Of a DNA stretch of 64,000 bases, positions 7,796 through 16,186 are shown one piece after another; positions within the stretch are counted from its first letter, which is position 1; every line of letters begins with the position of its first letter. The notes under the pieces were generated by a model, which was not told the origin of the DNA, ran no database searches, and worked only from the letters and a program-made list of their open reading frames with translations. The stretch is from Shewanella sp. MBTL60-112-B2 (GTDB taxonomy: Bacteria; Pseudomonadota; Gammaproteobacteria; Enterobacterales; Shewanellaceae): the NCBI RefSeq assembly GCF_019655055.1, contig NZ_BPFA01000007.1, forward strand, positions 1 to 64,000, in the 5' to 3' direction. Both the position numbers and the translations under genes were made by a program.

Positions 7796-8962
7796 TTATT
7801 TGATAATCAATAGTTCTGGTTCAGCGCGCTTGCTTAACCACTCTGCACCGTTCTCGGTGATCACGATGTTTTCTTCGTGAACCATAGACTTGCCTGGTGC
7901 GTAAACCATGCCTGGCTCTAGAGTCATTACCATGCCTGGCACTAATACTGTGTTGTCTGTTGCCGTGTTTGATGGACGCTCAGTTAGCTCGATACCTAGA
8001 CCGTGACCTAGACGACCTACGTCGTTACCTAGTGCACCGTTAGCTTCTAGTACTTTCCACATTGCGTTGTAGATGTCTGAAGTGGTGTTACCTGGGCGTG
8101 CAGCTTCAAAGCCCATAGTGGTTGCTTCGTAAGTTGCGCGGTAAGCGGCTTTGGTTTGCTCACTTGCGTGGCCAAATGCCCAGTTACGGTCAAAATCTGA
8201 GAAGTAACCGTCACGTACTGCACCGGTGTCGATGATTAGTACGTCGCCATCTTCGATCACGCGGTCAGTTGGACCCATGATGATGCTGTCGTAACCGTCT
8301 TGGCCTGAACCTGCGATGATGTATGGACATTCATCAGCGCCTTCCATCAGCATGTCGATACCGAACTGCTTACAGATTTCACGCTCAGTCATACCGGCTT
8401 TTGCGTAACCAGGGATCTTGTCGAAGCCCACGTTAGTGATACGACAGATTTCGCGAACCTTGTCGATTTCAGCAACTGACTTAACTTGGCGTAGCTCGTG
8501 GATAGCTAGAGATACGTCAACGAATTCTTTGCTTACTAAAGTAGTTAACTGTAGGTAGTTAGCGACTGGCATACGTAGGTGAGACTCAATACCTAGCGTT
8601 GCACCAACACGGCCAAAGCGTGCAGGTAAGCTGTTAAGTACGCTAGCTACGATGCTGATACCGTCGTCATCTGGACGTGGTGAAGCCCAAGTGTGGATAT
8701 CTTCAACCCAAGTGCCTGCCATGCCGCTTGCGCCGATTTCAGGGATAACTGCAATTGGCTTACCTTCTGCAGGAAGGATTAGGAACCATGGACGAGTCGG
8801 GCTGTGCCAGAACTGGGTGTGGAAGCCTGAAAAGTAACGTACGTTAGGCTCGGTAGTTAACAAAATCGCGTCTACTTCTAGCTCACGCATTTTTTGCTGT
8901 GCTTTAGTTGCACGCATTTCAAATTCAGCTGTTGTAAATCCACGCTGTAATATGCTTTTCAT
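7796..8962 (-). CDS. M24 family metallopeptidase/hydrolase (Xaa-Pro dipeptidase or DoeA-like)
   Basis: 388 residues from ATG 8962 (GGAG six bases upstream); the GTG at 8980 is less likely. It has a creatinase N-terminal domain (about 15-155) and a pita-bread domain with all five metal ligands: LIIDTGA, SDFDRNW, GHGLG, TLEPGMV and HEENIVI. Members are Xaa-Pro dipeptidases, creatinases and ectoine hydrolase (DoeA/EutD). The EutA-like neighbour recalls ectoine loci, but the lyase on the other side is diaminopropionate ammonia-lyase and no DoeB or DoeD gene is here. So the substrate may be a peptide or cyclic amide that yields diaminopropionate. First gene of the minus-strand operon. Confidence 0.82.
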   Translation of the reverse strand: MKSILQRGFTTAEFEMRATKAQQKMRELEVDAILLTTEPNVRYFSGFHTQFWHSPTRPWFLILPAEGKPIAVIPEIGASGMAGTWVEDIHTWASPRPDDDGISIVASVLNSLPARFGRVGATLGIESHLRMPVANYLQLTTLVSKEFVDVSLAIHELRQVKSVAEIDKVREICRITNVGFDKIPGYAKAGMTEREICKQFGIDMLMEGADECPYIIAGSGQDGYDSIIMGPTDRVIEDGDVLIIDTGAVRDGYFSDFDRNWAFGHASEQTKAAYRATYEATTMGFEAARPGNTTSDIYNAMWKVLEANGALGNDVGRLGHGLGIELTERPSNTATDNTVLVPGMVMTLEPGMVYAPGKSMVHEENIVITENGAEWLSKRAEPELLIIK

Positions 8963-9002
8963 TTTTATCTCCACATCCACACAACTGGCCTATTTGCCAA
9001 AA

Positions 9003-9018
9003 GGTCACTAAAGTGACC
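9003..9018. promoter_or_regulatory. 16-bp perfect palindrome in the divergent promoter region
   Basis: GGTCACTAAAGTGACC reads the same on both strands and lies 41 bases upstream of the M24 start. It is a plausible operator for the YheO-like regulator encoded next door, or a hairpin in the M24 leader. Confidence 0.4.
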
Positions 9019-9083
9019 GGAAATCTGTTTTAGTCAACTATCGTTAACTTGGTGCGCATCATACTGTTTGCTGAATTTAAAAA

Positions 9084-9099
9084 TGTGACGAATATCTCA
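9084..9099. promoter_or_regulatory. possible CRP site
   Basis: TGTGACGAATATCTCA matches TGTGA-N6-TCACA at nine of ten core positions. It lies between the two divergent operons of the diaminopropionate locus and would fit catabolite control of amino-acid use. Confidence 0.35.
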
Positions 9100-9222
9100 T
9101 AGTCAAAATCTGTTAACTCAGGATCTGCTGTTAAACAAAAAAATCATGACCAAAGTCAAATATTTTAAACCATAGTTAAATTTAACTTGCTTAAAACCGC
9201 AAAAAAACGTCCCATAGTTACA
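9098..9222. promoter_or_regulatory. three CATAGTYA direct repeats between the divergent operons
   Basis: CATAGTCAAA (9098-9107), CATAGTTAAA (9171-9180) and CATAGTTACA (9213-9222) repeat in the same orientation upstream of the regulator gene. They are candidate binding sites for that regulator. Confidence 0.35.
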
Positions 9223-9302
9223 TAAAGTTGATTCAATGCTTGTATTGATAAGCTAAAAAGTTGACAATAACGGCATCTATAGTTCACAAAAGTAATCTAA
9301 AA

Positions 9303-9983
9303 ATGATTAAAGCGGCAGAACAGGCATATAAAACGGAATTTACACCTAGAGATCGTCAGCTACTGCAAGGCTATTTCCATTTAGCCGAAAGCATGGCCGA
9401 TCTAATAGGTCCTCACTGTGAAGTCGTGATCCATTCTTTAGAAAGCTTTGAACAGTCAGTGGTAAAGATTGTGAATGGCCACCATACCGGCCGTGAAGTG
9501 GGCTCGCCAATTACCGACTTAGGCTTAAAGATGCTGCGCCAGTACGAACAAACTGGTGAGCTAACGCCTAAGAGTTATTTCAGTAATAACAAAGGTGGCG
9601 AGATGTTGAAGTCGAGCACCTGCATATTACAGGGCGAGAAAGGCAAACCAATTGGCATGTTTTGCGTCAACATGAATTTGTCATACCCGTTCCCAGAGAT
9701 CATCAAAACCCTGATGCCAGATACAACCCAGCATCACAGTTTTGATATGACTGAAAACTTCAGCGCATCGGCTGGAGATGTGGTTGAACAAGCGTTAAAC
9801 CACGCGGTAACTGAGGTTGAAGCAGACTCTAGCGTTAACCTAAAAGGCCGCAACAAAGCTATTACTAAGGTGTTGTTTGATAACGGCATCTTTGAATTGA
9901 AAGAAGCAACTAACATAGTTGCTAACCATTTAAGCATTACCAAGCATGCGGTGTACAAGTACATCCGTGAATTTAAATCCTAA
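9303..9983 (+). CDS. YheO/DauR-like transcriptional regulator (PAS-like plus HTH)
   Basis: 226 residues from ATG 9303; a TTG at 9261 would add 14 residues. The N-terminal YheO/PAS-like ligand domain (about 18-125) has HCEVVIHSLE and GKPIGMFCVNMN, and the C-terminal helix-turn-helix (ELKEATNIVANHLSITKHAV) has the layout of YheO and DauR, a regulator of D-arginine catabolism. It is the first gene of the plus-strand unit regulator - ridA - diaminopropionate ammonia-lyase and is divergent from the hydrolase/transporter operon, so it most likely controls both. The ligand is probably an amino acid of the pathway; that is inferred. Confidence 0.82.
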   Translation: MIKAAEQAYKTEFTPRDRQLLQGYFHLAESMADLIGPHCEVVIHSLESFEQSVVKIVNGHHTGREVGSPITDLGLKMLRQYEQTGELTPKSYFSNNKGGEMLKSSTCILQGEKGKPIGMFCVNMNLSYPFPEIIKTLMPDTTQHHSFDMTENFSASAGDVVEQALNHAVTEVEADSSVNLKGRNKAITKVLFDNGIFELKEATNIVANHLSITKHAVYKYIREFKS

Positions 9984-10002
9984 TTATCGAGATAACAACG
10001 CT

Positions 10003-10386
10003 ATGAAAACTGTAATCCATACTGAAAATGCTCCAGCTGCAATTGGTCCATACTCTCAAGCTCTTGCTTTCGACAAGTTAGTATTCACCTCTGGTCAGCT
10101 ACCGCTTGATCCAGTGACTATGGCTTTCGTTGAAGGCGGCGTTAAAGAGCAAGCTTACCAATCTCTAAAGAACCTTAAAGCTGTTCTAGAGCAAGCTGGC
10201 GCAGGTACTGACACTGTACTTAAAACAACTTGTTTCCTAGCTAACATGGAAGACTTCGCAGTATTTAACGAAGTGTACACTGAAGTATTCGGTACTGAAG
10301 CGGCTCCTGCTCGCTCATGTGTACAAGCTGCTCGTCTTCCAAAAGACGCACTAGTAGAAGTGGAAGCGATCGCTTTCATCAAATAA
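10003..10386 (+). CDS. ridA: RidA family 2-iminopropanoate/2-aminoacrylate deaminase
   Basis: 127 residues from ATG 10003. RidA hydrolyses reactive enamines and imines such as 2-aminoacrylate to keto acids and ammonia. Family features are APAAIGPYSQA, the TSGQLPLDP strand, the active-site arginine in PARSCVQAARLP and the final Glu in VEVEAIAF. It begins 19 bases after the regulator stop and precedes a PLP-dependent ammonia-lyase whose immediate product is 2-aminoacrylate, so it probably works as the scavenger dedicated to that pathway. A housekeeping RidA may exist elsewhere. Confidence 0.92.
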   Translation: MKTVIHTENAPAAIGPYSQALAFDKLVFTSGQLPLDPVTMAFVEGGVKEQAYQSLKNLKAVLEQAGAGTDTVLKTTCFLANMEDFAVFNEVYTEVFGTEAAPARSCVQAARLPKDALVEVEAIAFIK

Positions 10387-10495
10387 CTTAAATTTGGCCA
10401 TTAACGGCTAATTTAAGTCAGTCTGACTGTCCATTTTTCCATAATGGGTTTAATGGACAGCAGCCCTTCTTGTTCAAAAATTTATAGTGGTTACC

Positions 10496-11674
10496 ATGCT
10501 AAAGCTGACTCAAAATGATTTCTTTAACGGCGAGACTTCTGAACTTTTTACAGCTCAAGTCGCTGAACAAACTCGTCAATTCCACCAGCAGATCGAAGCT
10601 TACCAGCCAACACCGCTGGTCTCTTTAGAGCAGCTTGCGGCGCGCCTAGGCGTTAAAGCGATTCTGGTTAAAGACGAATCTTACCGTTTCGGTCTAAATG
10701 CTTTTAAAGTATTAGGCGGTTCTTACGCATTAGGTAAGCAACTTGCTGAGCACTTAAATGTAGATATCAGTGAAATTGATATGAAAACTGTTGCCGCTAA
10801 GCTAAGCGCGCCATTAGTTTTCGCTACTGCAACTGCTGGTAACCATGGTACTGGTGTAGCTTGGGCTGCACGTGAAATGGGTCAAAAGGCTGTTGTTTAC
10901 ATGCCAAAGGGTTCATCTCAAGCAAGCGTAACTCGCATTAAAAATCTAGGTGCTGAGTGTATCGTTACTGATTGTAACTACGACGACACTGTACGTATTG
11001 CTAACCAAACCGCTTCTGAAAACGGTTGGATGCTAGTACAAGATACCGCTTGGGAAGGTTACGACAAGATCCCAACTTGGATCTCGCAAGGCTATATGAC
11101 TATGGCTGTTGAAGCGCAAGAGCAAGTTGAAGCTATGGGTCTTAAGCCGACTCACCTAATGCTACAAGCTGGTGTTGGCGCAATGGCTGGCGGCCTGTTA
11201 GGTTACTTTGCTGACAAAGTTGGCGCAGCTAACTTCAAGACTATTATTGCTGAGCCTGCAAAAGCGGATTGTATCTACAATTCAGGTATTAAAGGCGAAA
11301 TGGTTGCCGTTACTGGCGAGCTAAACTCTATCATGGCCGGTCTTGCATGTGGCGAGCCTAACCCAGTAACTTGGCCTATCCTAAAGCAGTGCAGCAGCTT
11401 CTTCGCATCAGTTGAAGACGAAGTGACTGCGACTGGTATGCGCGTACTAGGTAACCCACTAGCTGGCGATACTAAAGTCGTTAGCGGCGAGTCAGGTGCA
11501 CTAACTCTAGGCCTACTTTACATGCTAGCTAGCCGTGAAGAGTACAGCGAATACCGCACCCAGCTTGGTCTAGACCAAGACGCGGTTATCATGCTATTCA
11601 GCACTGAAGGCGACACCAATCCAGACCGTTACCGTCAAATCGTTTGGGAAGGCATGCACAGCACTGCTAAATAA
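10496..11674 (+). CDS. dpaL: diaminopropionate ammonia-lyase (PLP fold type II)
   Basis: 392 residues from ATG 10496 (a GTG at 10487 is possible). It converts 2,3-diaminopropionate to pyruvate and two ammonia. From memory it aligns along its whole length with E. coli YgeX: DFFNGETSELF, VKDESYRFGLNAFK with the PLP lysine (Lys71 here, Lys77 in YgeX), ACGEPNPVTWP and STEGDTNPDRYRQIVWEG. One catalytic position differs. The Asp that takes the proton from D-diaminopropionate (Asp120, in TTDGNHG) is Ala114 here (TATAGNHG), while the one used for the L-isomer (Asp189; Asp183 here, VQDTAWEG) is kept. It may therefore act only on the L-isomer. Last gene of its operon; a terminator follows. Confidence 0.9.
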   Translation: MLKLTQNDFFNGETSELFTAQVAEQTRQFHQQIEAYQPTPLVSLEQLAARLGVKAILVKDESYRFGLNAFKVLGGSYALGKQLAEHLNVDISEIDMKTVAAKLSAPLVFATATAGNHGTGVAWAAREMGQKAVVYMPKGSSQASVTRIKNLGAECIVTDCNYDDTVRIANQTASENGWMLVQDTAWEGYDKIPTWISQGYMTMAVEAQEQVEAMGLKPTHLMLQAGVGAMAGGLLGYFADKVGAANFKTIIAEPAKADCIYNSGIKGEMVAVTGELNSIMAGLACGEPNPVTWPILKQCSSFFASVEDEVTATGMRVLGNPLAGDTKVVSGESGALTLGLLYMLASREEYSEYRTQLGLDQDAVIMLFSTEGDTNPDRYRQIVWEGMHSTAK

Positions 11675-11695
11675 GTCTTAGACTTAATACCCTAG

Positions 11696-11728
11696 AAAGC
11701 CACTTACATAGTGGCTTTTTTGTTTTTA
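11696..11728 (+). terminator. intrinsic terminator after dpaL
   Basis: AAAGCCACT and AGTGGCTTT pair across TACAT, followed by TTTTGTTTTT. Confidence 0.9.
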
Positions 11729-11985
11729 AAACAAAGGACGGACTACGTCCTAGATTCTAGGGCGCTCGCAAGCTCGCTTCTAGGACGGTGCTACGCACCA
11801 GCGAGGACGCCAACAAGTTGGCTACTAGGAAAAGCATAACAGCACATCAAAAGCTGCCCCACGGAACTTCTTAGCTTTACCTAGGACCTCGTACCTAGGA
11901 TCTATCTTTTCCTAGCACCTATCCTCACCCTTCAATTCTATTGACGCTAACTGTCAGCACTATTTAATTTATTAAAATAAAGGCT
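11729..11985. repeat. intergenic repeat, copy 1 (second copy near 14282-14362)
   Basis: The core 11760-11839 is about 80% identical to 14282-14362, ending in the shared GACGCCAACAAGTTGGCT and TAGGAAAAGCATAA. It contains small hairpins (GGTGC-TAC-GCACC, and GCCAA-CAAG-TTGGC) and is unusually rich in CTAG. Further CCTAG/TAGGA motifs continue to about 11935. No gene is seen between the dpaL terminator and yeiH. Confidence 0.7.
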
Positions 11986-12032
11986 AACGCTATACTTCAA
12001 GGCTGACCCGCAATTTTCTGCAGCCTTATTTG

Positions 12033-13001
12033 ATGACCGCTAAAATCCAGAATCAAAACCACAATCAGCACCAACCTAGGAATAAAATCCATTTAGCAGC
12101 CTTTATTGTTGCAGCACTTATCTGCCTGCTGCCTATGGTGTCATCACCTGTGGCGCTTATTTTAGGATTTACCCTAGCCAGCATTGGCTGGGCACCAGAT
12201 CAAGTACACCTTGGAGCACTGACTAAGAAGCTGTTAGCCTACTCGATTGTGGGTTTAGGTTTTGGTATTCAATTAGATGCTGCCGTTAGTATCAGCTTGC
12301 AAAACCTGCCGCTTATTCTGGGCTCAATTGTACTGACTCTGATCTTAGGCTTTGCCCTAACCCGAATGCTCAAGTTAGATCATAAAACCGGACACCTGAT
12401 TGCCTCGGGCACCGCAATTTGTGGCGGTAGCGCTATTGCCGCGGTGTCACCTGCGATTAAAGCTAACAGCGAACAAACTGCCATTGCATTGGCCACAGTA
12501 TTTATTCTTAACTCAATTGCACTGTTTGTGTTCCCGGCCATCGGCCATGCGCTATCTATGAGCCAACATGACTTTGGCGTGTGGAGCGCAATTGCAATTC
12601 ACGACACTTCATCAGTCGTCGGCGCGGCTTCAGCCTACGGCAGCGAATCACTGACAACAGCAACCACCATTAAGCTTGCACGCGCGCTGTGGATTATCCC
12701 TATCGCACTGATCAGCGCCATGCTGTTCAAAGGCGATAAGAATAAGATGGCTATCCCCTACTTTATCGGCTTTTATTGCTTAGCGATTGCCATTGCCCAT
12801 TGGGTACCTCAGGGGCAAGTGGTATATGAAGCGGTGTTTGAAGTATCCAAACGCTTATTGGTGGTGTGTCTATTCTTGATTGGTGCGGGGATCACCATCC
12901 AAAAAATGAAATCGACTGGGCGAAAGCCGCTGATTTTAGGTGTACTGCTGTGGGTAGCGATAGCCAGTAGCTCACTGGCTTATATTCTGTTGCTGAACTA
13001 G
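12033..13001 (+). CDS. YeiH family putative sulfate exporter (UPF0324)
   Basis: 322 residues from ATG 12033, with about ten membrane helices. Family signatures include [56 protein letters not shown] and [16 protein letters not shown]. The family (YeiH, PF03601) is annotated as putative sulfate exporters, but transport has been shown for few members. In some species it is controlled by a divergent LysR regulator; none is present here. The gene stands alone, after a repeat region and before a strong bidirectional terminator. Confidence 0.9.
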   Translation: MTAKIQNQNHNQHQPRNKIHLAAFIVAALICLLPMVSSPVALILGFTLASIGWAPDQVHLGALTKKLLAYSIVGLGFGIQLDAAVSISLQNLPLILGSIVLTLILGFALTRMLKLDHKTGHLIASGTAICGGSAIAAVSPAIKANSEQTAIALATVFILNSIALFVFPAIGHALSMSQHDFGVWSAIAIHDTSSVVGAASAYGSESLTTATTIKLARALWIIPIALISAMLFKGDKNKMAIPYFIGFYCLAIAIAHWVPQGQVVYEAVFEVSKRLLVVCLFLIGAGITIQKMKSTGRKPLILGVLLWVAIASSSLAYILLLN

Positions 13002-13106
13002 CTGAAGTGATTATTAGTAGCGTACTTAGTTCTAATTGCTACCAGCATTCAGAAAATGAAAGCCACTAACTATCAGGACTCTCATTTCGCGATATAGCCT
13101 ATATAA

Positions 13107-13133
13107 AAACAGCGCCTATGAGCGCTGTTTTTT
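13107..13133. terminator. bidirectional intrinsic terminator
   Basis: AAACAGCGC and GCGCTGTTT pair across CTATGA; T-rich sequence follows on the plus strand. It ends yeiH, and its loop also holds the stop codon of the small minus-strand ORF 13116-13271. Confidence 0.8.
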
Positions 13134-13271
13134 GTCATTGTTTCGCCAAAATAGTAAACCAAGCAAGCAGCTAAAAGCGCCTAAGTCGATTAAGGCGCGA
13201 GTGAGCCCGCTCGTTAGCAAAGAGGCTGTAATTAACACCACACAACACAATAATATTAGCCAGTTATTCAA
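13116..13271 (-). CDS. small two-helix membrane protein, unknown function
   Basis: 51 residues from TTG 13271, chosen because GGGGAG lies six bases upstream; the longer frame to 13364 has no site. The sequence begins LNNWLILLCCVVLITASLL and has a second hydrophobic helix (ALIDLGAFSCLLGLLFW) and a basic tail (RNNDKKQRS), as expected for a two-pass membrane protein. The stop codon is in the loop of the yeiH terminator. No family recognised. The ribosome-binding site and clean topology support it, but the short length leaves doubt. Confidence 0.5.
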   Translation of the reverse strand: MNNWLILLCCVVLITASLLTSGLTRALIDLGAFSCLLGLLFWRNNDKKQRS

Positions 13272-13415
13272 TGTAATCTCCCCTTTTTGGCAAGCTGAAT
13301 GTATGACTATTATTGTGACTAACTCATTGACTCGCCAAGAACCTTTATTACTAATAAATAGCAATATCAGCTAAGGCTAGATGATTTACTTATAAAGCTG
13401 TTAATTCAGTATCAG

Positions 13416-14129
13416 TTAGCTTACTGCGTAAGGATCGTTATTCGGGTCATCATTCCACTGATATTCGGTTAGGGTTTGAATACGTTTGGCTTCAGCCTCA
13501 CCATGCAGATGTTTGACCCAAAACAGCGCTGCATCTGTTCCGGCTGAAACCCCCGATGAGGTTAAGAACTTACCATCAAATACCCAGCGCGCTTTAGGCT
13601 GCCATTTCGGGTTAGCGTTCAGCGATGTCACCCACTCATAGGCCATTTTATTGGTAGTGGCTTTACGGTTATTAAGCACTGATGTCATCGCCAATAATGC
13701 CGTACCGGTGCAAATAGTAAATACACTCTGACTACGGTTAACCTGTTCAACTAGCCATTGCCTTAATTGCAGATCATTAATCAGGCTACGTGTGCCTAAA
13801 CCACCAGGGATAAGCAATAGATCGCAGTCATAAGTGTCCGTTGTTAGACAGTCCGCCACCACTCTTGGCCCCTGATAACTTTTGATAATCTCCTTTGCGC
13901 CCACCAGCTTAATCTCGGTATTGGGCATATGGCCTAACATCTCAACTGGGCCATGTAGATCTAAGGTTTCATAGTCATCAAATACCAGTGCCAGTATGCG
14001 GTATTTTCCTGCGCTGAATGGTGTTTCAGCGGCTAATGACTGCGAGCTTGTTTTAGCCTGCACTGCTGGCGTGATAGCACTGGCGGCCAGCATCACTGAT
14101 GCTCCCTTTATAAACTGTCTACGTTGCAT
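13416..14129 (-). CDS. Tat-exported DJ-1/PfpI family protein
   Basis: 237 residues from ATG 14129 (GATGGGGAT upstream); an ATG at 14174 would put 15 residues before the signal. The N-terminus MQRRQFIKGASVMLAASA is a twin-arginine signal, so the protein is exported folded. The rest is a DJ-1/PfpI domain with the elbow cysteine at Cys140 (FTICTGTALLA) and the Glu-containing strand LDLHGPVEMLG, like the N-terminal sensing domain of FtrA/GlxA regulators and like isocyanide hydratases. It carries no DNA-binding domain. Substrate unknown. It is monocistronic and followed by unrelated genes. Confidence 0.8.
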   Translation of the reverse strand: MQRRQFIKGASVMLAASAITPAVQAKTSSQSLAAETPFSAGKYRILALVFDDYETLDLHGPVEMLGHMPNTEIKLVGAKEIIKSYQGPRVVADCLTTDTYDCDLLLIPGGLGTRSLINDLQLRQWLVEQVNRSQSVFTICTGTALLAMTSVLNNRKATTNKMAYEWVTSLNANPKWQPKARWVFDGKFLTSSGVSAGTDAALFWVKHLHGEAEAKRIQTLTEYQWNDDPNNDPYAVS

Positions 14130-14281
14130 TTTATCCCCATCAATCTCAAGTTCTTGTGCTGACTTAGTCTGCACTAAAACGGATTAATTCAATGATAATT
14201 AACCTAAAACCCCTTCCGTTCATCAAAAATAGAGCCAGCTCAAGCTTTGGGGATAAATGAGAGAAATATTCCTCTAAATAT

Positions 14282-14362
14282 AGAGCGCTCTCAAGTTCGC
14301 TTCTAGAACGCTACTGCGTACCTACGAGGACGCCAACAAGTTGGCTGCTAGGAAAAGCATAA
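14282..14362. repeat. intergenic repeat, copy 2
   Basis: Second copy of the element at 11760-11839, sharing CGAGGACGCCAACAAGTTGG and the TAGGAAAAGCATAA end. The internal hairpin differs in sequence (ACGC-TACT-GCGT against GGTGC-TAC-GCACC) but still pairs. The rest of the 14130-14420 gap shows nothing else. Confidence 0.7.
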
Positions 14363-14422
14363 AGCCAGCCCAGCAGAATGTCTTTGCTTTACCGTCTTTG
14401 CTTTATCTCGAATATAGCGATA

Positions 14423-14451
14423 CAAAAAAGCGCCGAGTGAGACTCAGCGCT
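14423..14451 (-). terminator. intrinsic terminator after the HD-GYP gene
   Basis: On the minus strand AGCGCTGAGT pairs with ACTCGGCGCT across CTC (one G-T pair), followed by TTTTTTG. Confidence 0.85.
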
Positions 14452-14486
14452 GTATTGTGATGATAGGCAATCGTGATAGAGAAGGC

Positions 14487-15671
14487 TTAGTAGAAAGGCG
14501 TAGGATCGATCTCTAGACTGCTTGGAGAAATGCCTTTTTCTATATTCAATGAAGATCTGAGCAGATCGACAATCTCCACCTTGGTATAGCATTTATGTTT
14601 TAGCGAATAGAAACACTTCACCTTAGGGTGTAGCACGTCTCGTCCTTTCGATTCCCACACAATACCGATGCGGCCATCAGACAGTTGAACTAATGAGCCT
14701 GCCGGATAGACACCGATACAGCGGATAAACTCGTAAACCAGCTGTTGATCTAAGTGGTGAGGGGTCAGGCTTAATAAGATTTTAAAGGCGGCCGCAGGGC
14801 TCATGGCCTCTTTATAGCAACGTGTGGCGGTTAAGGCATCAAAGATATCGACGATACAACTCATGCGACCATGAATAGGGATTTCATCACCCTTGAGACC
14901 GAGAGGGTAGCCGTTGCCATCAAGTTTCTCGTGGTGCATTAGGCTAATGTCTTTACTGATTTGAGACAGGCCTTTAGTCTGCCCCATAATCTCAACCGCA
15001 TAAGTTTGGTGCAACTTAACGTGTTCAAACTCTTCTGCAGTTAGCTTACTTGGCTTATTTAAAATCTCGCTGTCGACCTTAATCTTACCTATGTCATGTA
15101 AAATGCCGCCAATCGCCATTTGACGCAGCATGTCAGCATCAAACTTAAGGTAACGGCCAAAGGTGATAAGTAAGAACGCCACATTGATTGAGTGTTCTAA
15201 TAGATAGGCATCTTTGGAACGTAGGGCTGAAACACATTTTAGTGCATCGGCATCGAGCATGACAGACTCAATCATGTTGTCGGCTAACGCCTCGAAGGGC
15301 TCAACCTCTACAGCCTTACCCTCGAACGTTTCAGACAGTACTTTTTGGATGAGATCTTTTGCCTCAACCATTAGCTCTTTAGCTTGTTTCTGAGTCGTTG
15401 CTCGCTCAACATTCACTTTTCTTGCCACGGGCTTAGGCGTCGATACGACTTTAGCTAAACCCAGTTCCGGCAGTGAGCGTTCGCCATTAACCCACACATG
15501 AGTGACATGACTCTTATGCAGTTTTAATATGGCTTCGGCGCTGCGAATTTGTCCCGCATTTGCGATGTTAACTAGACTCTTATTTTTGTCGATGGCCTCA
15601 ACAAACATACCAATCTTCAGCTTGGAGACTGGTATTCTTATTAAGCTGCTTGATTCAATTGAATCACCCAT
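14487..15671 (-). CDS. HD-GYP domain cyclic-di-GMP phosphodiesterase
   Basis: 394 residues. An N-terminal DUF3391-type domain (about 10-130) precedes an HD-GYP domain (about 140-330). Catalytic signatures are present: His160, LHDIGKI (His192-Asp193) and HHEKLDGNGYP (246-256, the HHExxDGxGYP motif). It should hydrolyse c-di-GMP, lowering its level and favouring motility over biofilm. A C-terminal segment (VQLSDGRIGIVWESKGRD) is typical of this architecture. No signal peptide or membrane helix, so it is cytosolic. Monocistronic with its own terminator. A diguanylate cyclase at 57.3 kb could act on the same pool. Confidence 0.92.
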   Translation of the reverse strand: MGDSIESSSLIRIPVSKLKIGMFVEAIDKNKSLVNIANAGQIRSAEAILKLHKSHVTHVWVNGERSLPELGLAKVVSTPKPVARKVNVERATTQKQAKELMVEAKDLIQKVLSETFEGKAVEVEPFEALADNMIESVMLDADALKCVSALRSKDAYLLEHSINVAFLLITFGRYLKFDADMLRQMAIGGILHDIGKIKVDSEILNKPSKLTAEEFEHVKLHQTYAVEIMGQTKGLSQISKDISLMHHEKLDGNGYPLGLKGDEIPIHGRMSCIVDIFDALTATRCYKEAMSPAAAFKILLSLTPHHLDQQLVYEFIRCIGVYPAGSLVQLSDGRIGIVWESKGRDVLHPKVKCFYSLKHKCYTKVEIVDLLRSSLNIEKGISPSSLEIDPTPFY

Positions 15672-15918
15672 TATCTCTTAGGTCCCCGGATAACTTAGCC
15701 TAAATGACAGTAGCAACCAAGCCACTGTCTCACTCACAGAGTTATGATGTTGTGACTCTGTGTCAACAAAGTCCATCTTATTATTTCCTGTAGGAAGTCG
15801 GCTATTCTATTCTTTGGGCTGTTAAATCACCATAGACAAAGTTAATTAATATTCGCTAATGCACAACAAATGCGCCGCAAAAGCCAATAAATAACACAAT
15901 TAATTAACCCCAATGGCA

Positions 15919-16137
15919 CTATGCTTTGCCGCGGGCTTGGTAACACTGAAAGCTAGCAGGCTGCCAACGACGGTACATACAGTTATAACAAGAGCGCTGG
16001 ACATTATCTGTATGTTCGTCTTCATCATCGCTACAAAACTGCTGACAACTTGCTGCAGCCTCACGTGCGGCCAAGTAATCTTCTACGCCAAAATTAAATT
16101 GCCATAGGTCATCGACCTGAGTAAACCACTGTTGCAT
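15919..16137 (-). CDS. small Cys-rich protein at the end of the TonB-ECF operon
   Basis: 72 residues from ATG 16137, with AAAGGAG at the right distance. Five cysteines are arranged C31-x3-C35, C50-x2-C53 and C65 (ASCQQFC, RSCYNCMYRRW, SFQCYQ), a pattern that could bind zinc or an Fe-S cluster. The N-terminal half is acidic and probably helical. It starts 49 bases after the TiaS-like gene and is the last gene of the TonB-ECF operon, so it probably serves the same pathway. No family recognised; the function is unknown. Confidence 0.6.
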   Translation of the reverse strand: MQQWFTQVDDLWQFNFGVEDYLAAREAAASCQQFCSDDEDEHTDNVQRSCYNCMYRRWQPASFQCYQARGKA

Positions 16138-16186
16138 ATTCACTCCTTTATCCGCCTTAAATAGGTAAAAGCTGTTGGCTAGATAG

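Noticed and set aside
4689..8962. Ectoine-degradation operon (DoeA/EutA-like genes)
   Set aside because: No DoeB-type deacetylase, DoeD aminotransferase or ectoine transporter is present, and the paired lyase is diaminopropionate ammonia-lyase; similarity to DoeA and EutA is at family level.
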